Origin: Symbiodinium kawagutii
Taxonomy: Eukaryota; Sar; Dinophyceae; Suessiales; Symbiodiniaceae
NCBI GenBank assembly: GCA_009767595.1
Contig: VSDK01010122.1
Location: 38,440-102,439 of the forward strand
DNA length: 64,000 nucleotides
Direction: 5' to 3'
Positions 42,366 to 52,925 of the stretch are shown in pieces; the stretch's first letter is position 1; each line of letters begins with the position of its first letter. Below the pieces are notes generated by a model that worked only from the letters and a program-made list of their open reading frames with translations, ran no database searches and was not told the DNA's origin. The position numbers were made by a program, and so were the translations under genes.

Positions 42366-43683
42366 TTGGGCGACTATCACACGCTACAGTACAGTCCGTC
42401 GTGATGGAAAAAACGTTTTCAAGAATGTCGCGAATGTTATAAACATATCACAGTATCTACAGTGCAGTCTCTCTAGACTACTGTATCTACTTCAAGACTT
42501 CAAGACATGATTCCCATTTGATGCCTGTTTATTTGTCCTTGATCACCTTAAATGTTGGCTGTCCACCTAACCGTATTAGCTTGCTTATCCGAGCTGCCTA
42601 TCTAAACCTATCTAGTCTGTAGACTGCAGAATCCAGTTTTTGCAATTTCTGAACCAATCCAATTTGTTCGATGTACCTAGATCGAATCTGCACACCTCAA
42701 GTAGATCTACCCTGTCAAATCTGCCTATCCAGTCCAATGTGTCTATGATCATGAAAGCTCTGAATCGTATCAGATTGTTTACAATGTGTGTTCTTCCACT
42801 TTAGGATTTCAGAAACCTGTTCACATCATCTACAGTATGCTCTCAAAACCCAGTTAGATTCTCTTCTTTGCAATCCAGTCCAATCTCATTGAATCTCACA
42901 TCGTCTAGCTCGGTGCAACATTGTGAACGCTTAGCTGCTCTTCTACAGTTGATTGCAGGTTTCTTGTCGGCTCTGATGTTGCGTAAATTTGGATTCTTCC
43001 CAATCTAATCTTGCTCAACCTCAAAATATTTTCTGCATTGTAAACCCTGATCTCTTTTCACTTGATCTGACCAAATATAGACCATACTGACCATCTGCTA
43101 TCAAATGACACAGGTCTGTCCTTTTTTGTCTTATATTGTCATATGTAACCATACACTATCTTATCTTATTTGTGTAAGTCACGCAGTACTGATCAGTACA
43201 ATAGCTTATCCTTTCTGCTGTGTGTTTCTCGTGATTTGTTCCATGTAGACCCAATCAATCTACAACGTACAGCTTCTGGTCACTAAATTTCATAAACTCA
43301 CCAAGAGCACGATATCAAAGCATTAAACCAGCACGCTTCCTCCCCCTTTGTTGCTTGGTGCTTCAGTCTCTGAGGCTGCCTTCACACAGGGCAATTTGAA
43401 AAACCAAATTCGCAAAGATCTCAACAATGCACGAAAGCCATCCAAAGCCGACGTCAACATTTTTCAAAAGGATTCTTCATGCAGCTGCGCCGGTTGCGCC
43501 GCACCTTCTGATTCGGGTTTGCCAGGTTGTATTTCTTGATAAATTGTGTCCTCAAAGAATTTGGATGCGCGATGGTACGAGCATGCCCAATTTCTTGATC
43601 CAAGAGGCCTCTGTTCAGTCTTCTTTTTCAACTGCTCCTGCAGTTGACTCACTGCCTGCGGTGAACACGACAATCAAGGATGC
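42366..43683. other. No gene recognised
   Basis: T-rich, CTATC-like decayed repeats to about 43300. Minus-strand fragments at 43464-43673 (QLQEQLKKKTEQRPLGSRNW) look coding and may extend the gene of 43684-43766. Confidence 0.3.
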
Positions 43684-43766
43684 CTTGCAGTGCCCACAAT
43701 TGCAGCCATGATAAAATCCCGAGCCTGCTGAATTTTATCCAAGTTTCCTTCAACTGCTGGTCTGAC
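43684..43766 (-). CDS. Candidate exon, unrecognised helical protein
   Basis: The strong acceptor CCTTTTTTGCAG opens VRPAVEGNLDKIQQARDFIM, then AAIVGTA, and a GC donor (GCAAG then GCATCC) follows. An alpha-helical pattern. Same strand as 44112-44220 and 45557-45721. Confidence 0.45.
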
Positions 43767-44111
43767 CTGCAAAAAAGGTTTCATGCTTGATAGCGACAAA
43801 CCTGAATACACTGAATACCTATTGTATGTGCATTGCATTTGCGGCGAAACTTGTCCGAAATTCTTCACGCTTTACCTTCAACAAATCTTGTCGGGCTGCG
43901 GGAACAAATTCATGCAAATTCTCTTGTGGACGAGTCGGACGCGCCAAATTGATTTAGAAAGGAAATTCCTTGATCAGTGAGAGCACCAGAGTGCATGACT
44001 GTGACATTGAAGAAGGAATCGGGAACACATGTTTTCCAAAGCATTGGCCGAAGTGTCCAAAATTCCAAGGACAGTGAATGACACAAACATCGACCTGGGA
44101 CTTGCAACCAC

Positions 44112-44220
44112 CCGTTCTCTCGGAATCTGAAAACGGATTTTGCTCCAAGAAAATTCTGCTGGCTGAAGCACACGTTTTTGCTGCCTCTGCCACAGTGCGT
44201 TCCACAAGGACACCCCCAAC
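44112..44220 (-). CDS. Candidate exon, unrecognised
   Basis: Between CACTTCCAAG and a GT donor (AACGG then GTGG) the frame reads VGGVLVERTVAEAAKTCASA, then SRIFLEQNPFSDSERT. Phase 0 in, phase 1 out. Confidence 0.4.
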
Positions 44221-44354
44221 CTTGGAAGTGTCAAGAGGTGCCAAGGGTGATGATACAAGTCATATTACATGTCATACAGCCATACAGAATCATACAGAAT
44301 CATGTAATATGTATAATTCATATTACATATCCTAATTATACATGTTACACATCA

Positions 44355-44651
44355 CTACATGATATTTGATGCAGAAACTATGTCTTTCTGTAGCTCATAG
44401 AGATCGCCGGGATCACCTTTGCAAAGATATGCAAAGCCTAAGGTGGAAGTTTCCAATGCCGTGTATAGGAAACGCATGCAGCACGCGTCTTTTCGGGTAT
44501 GAGGTGTTCTGCGTTGCTTCATAGCTGGAAGGGTCAGCAAGACCATGTTGTGTCCGCGGGAAACACGTCTGGTAGATCCATGTTGCATTCTTATCTTCGT
44601 CGTTCTTGTCTCTTGCTGTGGTCTATTCATCTCTTTCTTTTTGTCACTCAT
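44355..44651 (-). CDS. Hypothetical ORF or exon, 98 codons
   Basis: From an ATG at 44651 the frame runs to a stop at 44355. The C-terminal half (DACCMRFLYTALETSTLGFA, YLCKGDPGDLYELQKDIV) is protein-like; an acceptor (GACCCTTCCAG) within it suggests that only the last 60 residues may be coding. Confidence 0.35.
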   Translation of the reverse strand: MSDKKKEMNRPQQETRTTKIRMQHGSTRRVSRGHNMVLLTLPAMKQRRTPHTRKDACCMRFLYTALETSTLGFAYLCKGDPGDLYELQKDIVSASNIM

Positions 44652-44749
44652 AGTATTTTGTTAGCTGCATCTCTGGATTTGCCCGCTTCGCGATATGTTC
44701 TCTCTAGCCAAGTCTTTCCCAAAATATGTTTTTTCTCTCTTCAGCTCCT

Positions 44750-45240
44750 GGTGGTCTAGCATGGTCTAGCATGGTCTAGCTGGCCTTGCTTCATCGAGCT
44801 TTTTTCTTCAAGCGTTTCTCTCAAGCTGGAACCTTTCTTCTCGAGCCTCTTCTCTCACGCTCTCGTCTCAGTCTCTTTTTTCTCCAAAGCTCTGATCTCA
44901 AGCAGCTCTTCCTTCACGCTAACTCTTTTCGCAAGCAAACACTTAGGTCATGCTAGATAGACCTTTGAAACTTGTTTTCTCATGTTTTCTCTAGACTCCG
45001 TAGACTCTGTAGCTCACCCTTTTCTCTAGTTCTTTCTCTGCAAAGTTGCAGCTCTTGCAGGCTAGTTCTTTCTCAGATCTCCGAGGCTGGCTCCTATCTC
45101 GAGAAAGCTCTGTCAAGCTGAGGGTTTCTCTTTAGAAAGATCCTTTCTATAGCTAGTTTCTAGATCTCTCTAGATCTCTCCCTTTCTCTTCAGCTAGCCC
45201 TCCTCTGCTCCAAGTTCACCACTCGAAGTTACTTTCTGGA
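44750..45240. other. CTC/TTTCTC-rich degenerate region, no gene
   Basis: About 490 bp of TCTCTAG/TTCTCTC-like degenerate repeats, starting with three GGTCTAGCAT units. No frame. Confidence 0.6.
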
Positions 45241-45556
45241 GCTCCCTTGATAAGCAAGTGTAAAAAAACATCCCTCATCACCTGTGGTGCTTAGTCGTGC
45301 TTGATGTAACTATCGATTAAATATGATTAAATCGTGATATTTTATCGAGCATTGCAGCAATGAAAATCTGAGACGGCGACCATGCGGAAACAGCGCCTTG
45401 ACGAGTCGACTCTGTCGAAAGCCTGACCAAGACATACCAAGACCGCAATGACAAAAGCCTCCCAGGTCTTAAAAGATCTTAGCAGCACAGTATGCAGCAC
45501 AGTATGCATACCTGCCATCACCTGCCATCACCTGCCAGCACCTGCGTCTGCCTTAC

Positions 45557-45721
45557 TTTCGTGCTTCCTGACACAGAGCCTTGATGACAAGCGAGTGCTC
45601 GTTGAGTTCTTGTTCCAGCTCTGCGATCTGCAGCACCGGCTTCAGGGTTATGTTGTGCATCGTTGTGCGCAAAATGACTTCCTTGTGGAGCCTTTTGGTT
45701 TCTGTTTTTTCCAGAGAAAAA
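45557..45721 (-). CDS. Candidate exon, coiled-coil protein
   Basis: After the acceptor CGTCTCCCAG the frame reads SLEKTETKRLHKEVILRTT, then LQIAELEQELNEHSLVIKAL, then CQEAR, with a canonical donor (GAAA then GTAAGG). The heptad spacing of L/I residues is that of a coiled coil. Phase 2 in and out. It joins in phase to the 38-nt exon at 46045-46082. Confidence 0.5.
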
Positions 45722-46044
45722 CTGGGAGACGAGGTATATTAAGATGCATATTGAAAGAGGATGAGGTCAACGCAACCAGAAGATATGACAAATAACCTCA
45801 TACAAAACGTGAATCCAAATGCATATGTGTCATGTTGTACGCTGTTATATTGCCGGTGGCAGTGGCGGTGGCGGCGGCGGTGGTGGTAATGGTTTGGGCG
45901 CACAACTCGAAATTGCACAAGTAACTGCGAAAAACATGAAAAACAACACATTGCTAAAGTGTAAATTACCAATTTCCATGCCGCGGAGAGTCATGACTAT
46001 GCTATCTAACAGCCAACTTGTTGCTGCAGTGTCACCCATTACAC

Positions 46045-46082
46045 AATATCAACTCTTGCAACGACACTTCAGCCTCCAGCAG
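46045..46082 (-). CDS. Candidate 38-nt exon, coiled-coil protein
   Basis: Reads LLEAEVSLQELI after the acceptor TGCTAAAAG, ending at a GT donor (ATATT then GTGTAATG). Joined to 45557-45721 it gives a continuous coiled-coil sequence. Its small size makes it uncertain alone. Confidence 0.35.
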
Positions 46083-46216
46083 CTTTTAGCAGCGTGTGAC
46101 CGGAATTTGTGACAGAGATAGAAATGTGCAGTAGGGAAACAATGTTGCGTGTATCTTTGAGAATAAACTGGTGAAAGTTGAAGGATAAAACTCCTACTCT
46201 CTCTCTCTCTCTTGTG

Positions 46217-46311
46217 TTAACAAATATGGCCCTTCAAGGCCTTGTTGATCATCACTGAGCATTCTTTCTCAATCTGCTGGTAGGTGGCCTGCACCTGCCA
46301 AATCTGCCACT
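46217..46311 (-). CDS. Candidate terminal exon of a small gene
   Basis: A pyrimidine-rich acceptor (TTCCTTACCCCCTTGAG) opens WQIWQVQATYQQIEKECSVM, then INKALKGHIC and a stop at 46217. The phase (1 in) fits the exon at 46485-46580. The ending loosely resembles the end of a WWE-type domain, but this is not a firm call. Confidence 0.5.
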
Positions 46312-46484
46312 CTCAAGGGGGTAAGGAATGGTAAGGAGAAGAAGAGAACCACCAAATGCAAGAAAACTACAAGGAAGAGAAGCTTTGCCACAAGACTGAT
46401 GAAAAAGATTCGAAAGAATGCTCTTTAGACACAAATTGATACAAATTGCACCAAAAAAAGTACTCGGGCTCAAATAAACATCAC

Positions 46485-46580
46485 CTCTCCACACCCGGTG
46501 GGACAACATGGACTTGGCACAGTACCCACACTGACATGGAACTCCAAACAGCAGCTCCCAAAGTTGAAACAGAGACCAGG
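46485..46580 (-). CDS. Candidate exon, Cys-containing
   Basis: The frame reads WSLFQLWELLFGVPCQCGYC, then AKSMLSHRVWR, between TTTCCCTCTTTGGAG and a GT donor (GGAGAG then GTGATG). Phase 1 in and out, 96 nt. Directly joinable to 46217-46311. The C-x-C-x2-C pattern may bind a metal. Confidence 0.5.
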
Positions 46581-46599
46581 CTCCAAAGAGGGAAATAGA

Positions 46600-47895
46600 A
46601 GAAGAAAGAAGAAGTGAAAAGAAGCGAGAAGAAGTGAGAAGGAGTGAGAAGAAGTGAGAAGTGAGAAGAAGAGAAGAAGAGGAGAAGAAGTGAGAAGAAG
46701 TGAGAAGACCTGAGAAGAAGCGAGAAGAGTGAGAAGAAGCGAGAAGGAGCAAGAAGAAGCAAGAAGAAGCGAGAAGAATCGAGAAGAAGCGAGAAGGGAG
46801 AAGAAGGAAGAAGAAGTGAGAAGAAGCGAGAAGAAGAAGAAGAAGAAAAAGAAGAAGAAGAAGAAGAGAAGAAGTGAGAAGAAGCGAGAAGAGTGAGAAG
46901 AAGCGAGAAGAAGCAAGAAGAAGCGAGAAGAAGAGAGAATCGAAAAGAAGCGAGAAGGGAGAAGGAGGAAGAAGAAGTGAGAAGAAGCGAGAAGAAGAAG
47001 AAGAAAAAGAAGAAGAAGTGAGAAGAAGTGAGAAGAAGCGAGAAGAGTGAGAAGAAGCGAGAAGAAGCAAGAAGAAGCGAGAAGAAGTGAGAAGAAGTGA
47101 GAAGAAGTGAGAAGAGGTGAGAAGAAGTGAGAAGAAGTGAGAAGAAGTGAGAAGAAGTGAGAAGAAGAAGCGAAGAAGAGAAAAGAAGTGAGAAGAAGTA
47201 AGAACAAGTGAGTGAAAAGAAGTGAAAAGAAGTGAGAAGAAGTGAGAAGAAGTGAGAAGAAGTGAGAAATGAGAAGAAGAGAAGAAGAGGAGAAGAAGTG
47301 AGAAGAAGTGAGAAGAAGTGAGAAGAAGTGGAAAGAAGGTGAGAAGTGAGAAGAAGTGAAAAGAAGTGAGAAGAAGAAGCGAAGAAGAGAAAAGAAGAAG
47401 AAGAAGAAAAGTGAGAAGAAGTAAGAAGAAGTGAAAAGAAGTGAGAACAAGTGAAAAGAAGTGAGAAGAACTGAGAAGAAGTGAGAAGAACTGAGAAGAA
47501 GTGAGAAGAAGTGAGAGGAAGTGAAAAGAAGTGAGAAGAAGTAAGTGAGAAGAAGCGAGAAGAAGAAGAAGAAGAGAAGTGAGAAGAAGTGAGAAGAAGT
47601 GAGAAGAAGAAGCGAAGAAGTGAGAAGAAGTGAGAAGAAGTGAGAACAAGTGAGAAGAAGTGAGAACAAGTGAGTGAAAAGAAGTGAAAAGAAGTGAGAA
47701 GAACTGAGAAGAAGTGAGAAGAACTGAGAAGAAGAGGAAAAGAAGTGAGAGGAAGTGAAAAGAACTGAGAAGAAGCGAGAAGAAGTGAGAAGTGAGAAGA
47801 AGAGAAGAAGAAGAGAAGAAGTGATAAGAAGTGAGAAGAAGTGAGAAGAAGTGAGAAGAAGTGAGAAGAAGTGAGAAGAAGTGAGAAGTCAAAGA
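46600..47895. repeat. 10-bp purine-rich minisatellite GAGAAGAAGT, 1.3 kb
   Basis: About 1.3 kb of GAGAAGAAGT/GAGAAGAAGC units with (GAA)n expansions; the plus strand is almost all purine. The minus-strand ORFs of 399-586 codons (SLLLTSSHFF) are only repeat translation. It lies between two candidate exons and is probably intronic. Confidence 0.95.
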
Positions 47896-47949
47896 AGTCA
47901 AAGAACTCGAAAAAAAGTGCAGGGAAAGTGACCATGAGCCGCACGTGAC

Positions 47950-47991
47950 CTGCTGTGGAGTGAGCTCTTCCTTCGAGCTTTCCGCAGCCAT
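47950..47991 (-). CDS. Candidate first exon
   Basis: An ATG at 47991 reads MAAESSKEELTPQQ, followed by a GT donor (CAGCAG then GTCACG). It may begin the gene whose later exons are at 46485 and 46217, with the purine minisatellite in the intron; its phase (0) does not join 46485-46580 directly, so another exon or donor would be needed. Confidence 0.35.
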
Positions 47992-48117
47992 TCTTATGTC
48001 AGGCTCTCCCAATGCGATGCTCAGAACTCATCTTTCTTTCAGATAGAGAATTGCCACTTACCATGAATTACCATGAATTATCATTGTCCCCGCATACTTT
48101 GCATTTTCATATCCTGC

Positions 48118-48190
48118 TTGTCCATGCTTGCCCATGCTTGTCAATGCTTGCCCATGCTTGTCAATGCTTGTCCATGCTTGTCTTGTTCGA
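48118..48190. repeat. 10-bp repeat CCATGCTTGT
   Basis: Seven copies of CCATGCTTGT/CAATGCTTGC at a 10-bp period. Confidence 0.95.
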
Positions 48191-48966
48191 GCCATTAGAC
48201 CTACTTGTGACAACAGAGTACTTCTATGTACTTCTCGGCTGTAATGCTATGACTTCACACGTCCTGGATTGAAAACCCGGGCCAAGAAAATGGCAAAACC
48301 GCGAATCATGACTACTGTGACTACTGACTGACCGCATACATCTGCAGACTCATAACTTTTACAGATGCAGCACGGCGACATGACAAAGAGTTTGCTCATT
48401 TCTTGCGCAAGACTGGAACCCACAGAGCATGCGGTGACAACAACTCAATTCTCAGTGTTCCTTTTTCAGAAGCATAATAAGCTGCTCAATTGCAAACCAA
48501 AACTATAGTGTCTATGGTGTCAGGAAAAGCATTTCCATGTGGACGGCTCTCTTTTTTTGGCCTCTGCATTGTGCATGATGATGCGCGATGATGCGGGATG
48601 TGTGCTCAATGGGGACACACTTTTTCACATCTAGCGTCTTGTGGCAATCGTGACTCCAGCGAATTCAATGTGAGAGTGCAGTGCAAAGCATACAAAATAC
48701 ATCAAAATACATCAAATTAATACATAAATACACTGTAAAAAATATATATATATACATGTGTATATATATATATATATGTATAAGTTTAATACATTAAAAC
48801 GTGCAGTACCTTGGCATCTTTCCAAACACTTTGGCCTTGGTACTGTTCCTATGCACAGGACCTGGCCACACCGATCTCAACTTTCTTTGCATTGGTGCTT
48901 ACAGTAGGTCATCCTCGAACGCACCTGAGAGCCACTGGGAGGAAAATCTCAACGTGATAAGGTTCC
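48191..48966. other. No gene recognised
   Basis: Unique sequence with a (TA)n run at 48740-48782. Confidence 0.4.
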
Positions 48967-49037
48967 CATTGGGTTCCCTTCATGTTCCCTTCATGTTCCC
49001 TTCATGTTCCCTTCATGTTCCCTTCATGTTCCCTTTC
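48967..49037. repeat. 11-bp repeat GTTCCCTTCAT
   Basis: Five to six copies of GTTCCCTTCAT at an 11-bp period. Confidence 0.95.
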
Positions 49038-49065
49038 ATTTTGGTTTCCCTTCTCTTTGTCGTTC

Positions 49066-49257
49066 TCATGATGAGCATTGGTGCACAGCACAGGCACACA
49101 CACACAAAATCTGATGGGGTGATTGAGATGGGTTGAACGTCACCCATAGTTGCCGCATCAGATGCTTATGGTTGGGAAGGAGTCCGTACAACAGTCCCGC
49201 CAAAACTATCACCAGGATTTTTCTTGTCGCGATATGCGAATCATCGAAGCATAGCAT
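49066..49257 (-). CDS. Candidate coding segment with hydrophobic stretch
   Basis: The frame reads CFDDSHIATRKILVIVLAGL, then LYGLLPNHKHLMRQLWVTF; the ILVIVLAGLLYGLL part could be a membrane segment. The end of the ORF (CVCACAV) is a CA repeat and is probably not coding. Confidence 0.3.
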   Translation of the reverse strand: MLCFDDSHIATRKILVIVLAGLLYGLLPNHKHLMRQLWVTFNPSQSPHQILCVCACAVHQCSS

Positions 49258-49590
49258 TAGCCCAGCAAGAACTTGTGAAGCATGGGCTTTGCCAAGCGCA
49301 GCGGATCACTGATCTTGCGACTGTGCCAGTGGACAAAGACCTAAACACCTCGAGCAGACAGCCTGTGAACTTCACATAATTTCACGCCACATCTGGATGG
49401 GCAATCGAGCTATCATACTCACTAATAAGATCCCTATACGAATTACCCCTAGACCGTTGGCTCACCTGTTTTTCTAGTAGGAAATGTAGGTTTTAAGATT
49501 AAGATCCATAGAAAAGTGCCATCTGATGCAACCAGAGAAGAACCCTTCAAGAAAAAAACACGGCCTGACAAGTCAGCTATTTCTTTCAAC

Positions 49591-49953
49591 TTACAAACCA
49601 AATTCTCTAGAAAGATGGATGCTTTCATTATGGATGGTTTCCCAAATACGGAAAATTAAACTTATGTTGCGATCTCTGAAAGGCAGTGGCGCGGAAACAT
49701 TCCGCAATATCCGCACAAAAAGAAAAGTATAGGATCTGTCAAGTTCGAGACTTTCCAAAAGCTGCAAAAATAGGTTTGATAGAAAGACAGGGCGGACATA
49801 TTTCAACACTTGCTCAATGTATCTCTGAAAATCCTCTAGAAAACAGACTCCTTCCAGGGGGGTCAACCTCCCTGCTTTCCTAGGATACTCGCAATAGGAT
49901 CTAATAAGTCCCTGCCCGCCTGCCCGCCCGCGCACAAACAAGCAAGCAAACAA
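49591..49953 (-). CDS. Possible ORF, 120 codons, strand uncertain
   Basis: The frame reads GVCFLEDFQRYIEQVLKYVR, then PVFLSNLFLQLLESLELDRS. Plus-strand frames over the same bases are also open, so this is a weak call. Confidence 0.22.
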   Translation of the reverse strand: MFACLFVRGRAGGQGLIRSYCEYPRKAGRLTPLEGVCFLEDFQRYIEQVLKYVRPVFLSNLFLQLLESLELDRSYTFLFVRILRNVSAPLPFRDRNISLIFRIWETIHNESIHLSREFGL

Positions 49954-51303
49954 ACAAACAGACAGACCAAACTGAATAAAAATGTCATAGATTGTGCGGT
50001 CGGAAATCAGGACGGGTAGGCAAGCAGCAGCGTGGTCCTGCTCAAACCGCGTGTGCTTTGTGGATGCATGTTTCGCTGTTGAAACGGGTCTGAACGCGGG
50101 CTCAAGCCACCCAAGGACAAGCGGAGGACGGGTCTTGTGGGCAGATTGGAGACAATAGAAATCAAGTGACTAGCTAGTGAAGTTCCCATATCAATCATGA
50201 TGCAAAAAAACTCGGGAAGACTTCTGGGACATGCTACAGATGAGGACAAGCAGATTCGAGACATGGCTCAGTGTCATCTTTTTGGGAGACAATTGGAGTG
50301 TGGGACTATGAGGGGGAAGTGGGAAACAACTCTTTTGAACAAAATGAGCCGACTTCAGATTCCCAACAGCCATGAAACTTGCAATGTTCAAACCGTTCTG
50401 GTGCTGGAAGCCACTTTGATTCTTCAATTTCTGCAATCATGGTTCTGGCATGTTCTGGCAACCCTGCGGATGCACCCTGAATCCTTGACCGTGGGCCGAC
50501 AAGCAATCTTCGACAAAGTGAACACCAAGTGAATAGGTGCATGATGGTGCATGATGGTGCATGATGGTGTGATGGTGCATGGATAAGACAACCGGAAGTG
50601 GCTATGTTTTTTTCCACTTAGCCAGAACTTCCAAGAATCTTTACACAGCTTAAACACCCAATTCGCTTCCTTTAAGCAACACCTTTTCAAAGCCTTGGTT
50701 GTCCCTTGCTTCCAGCAACCTTGGCTTCCAAAACTAGGCCCCCTGATTCCTGAAACCCTGGTTCCCAGAATGGTTGAAGATGTTGAAGGATCCTTTTCTA
50801 GCAAATTGCCAGTGCCATTGTCATTGCCTAAACTCTCAAAACTCGAGCCTCGACACCCACAACTTTCACAGCAGGTCTTGAGAAGGCTTTCAGAAATTCC
50901 CGGAACTGTTGGGACTAGGCCCCGCAGCAATACGTAGCATTACACCATATTACAGCAAATTGTATTAGCATCCTGCCACACGGACTCGTTGCTTCGGACA
51001 CATATCAACTGTAGCTGTTTGTGGAAATAGAACAATCACGCTACTGCTGAACAAACATGCTTCACCAGAATTAAATCATTCTCGACCAAGCAGCCCAGAA
51101 GAATAGGAAGAGGATGAGCTGCTCTTGGCATCAGTGCAAACCAAATTCCAATGGCAATCAGTCAAAGTTCACTGGAATATTTACACTAATACCAGTCTGC
51201 AAGAAGATCAGTCTGCAGTCAATGCATATCTTTGACATACAAGCATTCCATAGCATTCCAATCTCTATTGCATTCGTTTAGCTTCGCTTATCCTTTGAAT
51301 CCT
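49954..51303. other. No certain gene
   Basis: Contains a short TGCATGATGG run (50545-50580). ORFs on both strands between 50190 and 50940 overlap without one being favoured. Confidence 0.3.
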
Positions 51304-51684
51304 TCAGAGCACTGAGGTTGCCACTGAGGCGAGTGCGGATGCCGTTGCACCGGTGGTTGTCTGAGCCTCAGTCCCTGGAGATTCTGCACCGTCGAGCTGA
51401 GACTGCGCAGACCTCTCTCGTGATTTCGTCGGCACCGTCTCCACCGTCGGCGCTCTCTTTGAGTCGCCAGTCTCGCTACGCTGCCATCTCTCACAACCAA
51501 ACCAATGAGTCGAACTCGAGCCAATCGAAGGAGAGACTGAGGGGCTCGAGGGGCTCGAGAGGGAAGAGTGGGAAGCACTTCGAAGACTTCGATGCTTTCT
51601 TAGCGCGGCCGAGACATGCGAGGCCTCTGTGCTCGGCACTTCCTTCACTGAAGCTTTCGAGCCTTTCACTTCTTTCTCCGAGGC
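51304..51684 (-). CDS. Candidate terminal exon, Ser-rich low-complexity protein
   Basis: The acceptor CACCTGTTGCGTAG opens 127 codons in phase 0: ASEKEVKGSKASVKEVPSTE, then a Ser/Pro run (SSLSSPSSPSVSPS), then KSRERSAQSQLDGAESPGTE, and a stop at 51304. This is a likely disordered C-terminal tail. The upstream 10-bp AACTTCACAG repeat would be intronic. Confidence 0.5.
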   Translation of the reverse strand, partial: ASEKEVKGSKASVKEVPSTEASHVSAALRKHRSLRSASHSSLSSPSSPSVSPSIGSSSTHWFGCERWQRSETGDSKRAPTVETVPTKSRERSAQSQLDGAESPGTEAQTTTGATASALASVATSVL

Positions 51685-51704
51685 CTACGCAACAGGTGCC
51701 CAGC

Positions 51705-51810
51705 TCACAGAACTTCACAGAACTTCACAGAACTTCACCCAACTTCACAGAACTTCAAAACATGAAGTTCACAGAACTGTACAAAAGCTTCACAGAAGTT
51801 CACAGGTGCA
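51705..51810. repeat. 10-bp repeat AACTTCACAG
   Basis: Six or more copies of AACTTCACAG with decayed copies to about 51805. Confidence 0.93.
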
Positions 51811-51943
51811 AAAACATGCCACGCTGTCTTGAAACACAAGAAGTGCGATCGGATGGGCCTGTTGCTTCTCTGCCATGTCTATGAGTGTTTTCAAAAGGGT
51901 CCGGACTGATTGATTTGGAACCTCCAGCTAAACATAGGTCGCA

Positions 51944-52110
51944 TTAGCTTGCCAGTGCTGCGAAAACTTCTTTCAACTGCTCAAACTGTCGCAAGTGACG
52001 AAATGACAAATTGTGACAATGGTCTATAGCTGGGTGATGAGCCAAGTCTGCATGTGGCAAGATCTGACCAGTCACAGGGCTCTTCCGGGACCTGATGCCA
52101 AAACAAAGGC
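51944..52110 (-). CDS. Candidate exon, unrecognised
   Basis: The frame reads RSRKSPVTGQILPHADLAHH, then PAIDHCHNLSFRHLRQFEQL and KEVFAALAS before a stop at 51944. An acceptor (TTTTGGCATCAG) lies at its start. The SPVTGQ motif recalls U-box/RING-like phrases, but the rest does not confirm this. Confidence 0.4.
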
Positions 52111-52189
52111 GAAGCACTAGGTAAAACACATTCAAACACATTCAAACACCAAAAGCAAAATAAAGCAAACAGAGATAAACAGAATCCTA

Positions 52190-52263
52190 ACATTTTCTCT
52201 GGGTTGCTGAAGATTTTTGGAGCGACACCAAGAGTTGGCCCTCCAAAGGTGTGAGGTGGTTTG
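52190..52263 (-). CDS. Candidate exon, unrecognised
   Basis: After the acceptor TTGTCCGTAG the frame reads KPPHTFGGPTLGVAPKIFSN. Same strand as 51944-52110, perhaps the same gene. The donor is not clear (a GA donor would fit). Confidence 0.35.
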
Positions 52264-52419
52264 CTACGGACAAAGATGGCAAGATGCTATTATGCTAATG
52301 GAGAGTGCGTGTTGTAATATCAGTCAAACATTTCATGTTTTTCGAAAGTTTGCCACCAGCTAGGTAAAGCTGCACTAAAAGCCTTTGGATTGAGACCCAG
52401 CATTTGCACACGAACATAT

Positions 52420-52646
52420 ATATATATAGATATATTTACGTATATATATATAGATATAGATATATTTACATATATATATATATTGTTTATGTATTTATTT
52501 ATTTATTTATTTATGTATTTATGTATGTACATACATACATACATACATACATACATACATACATACATACATAATTACATTACATTACAGTACATTACAG
52601 TACATTACATTCCATTCCTTTACATTCCATTCCATTCCATTCCATT

Positions 52647-52680
<34 letters not shown>

Positions 52681-52925
52681 TATATATTTGAATATAAATA
52701 TATATATTTACATATACATATATATGCATATATATTATGTAAACATATATATTCACACACATATGTGTATACATATATATATACATATATGAATATATCT
52801 ATATAATATTTAAATATATATATATGTGTCTATAAAAAAATATATATATGTATACGTATACATCTATACATATATACACATATATATATAAATAAAAATA
52901 TAAATATAAATATAAATATAACATA
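52420..52925. repeat. AT-rich microsatellite cluster
   Basis: TATATA, TTTA, (ATAC)n at 52528-52572, TTACA and TTCCA pentamers, then TATATA/AAATAT to 52920. Confidence 0.95.

Noticed and set aside
46252..48012. 586-codon minus-strand ORF rich in Ser, Leu and Phe
   Set aside because: It is the translation of the GAGAAGAAGT satellite; only the edges (46217-46311, 46485-46580 and 47950-47991) look like exons.
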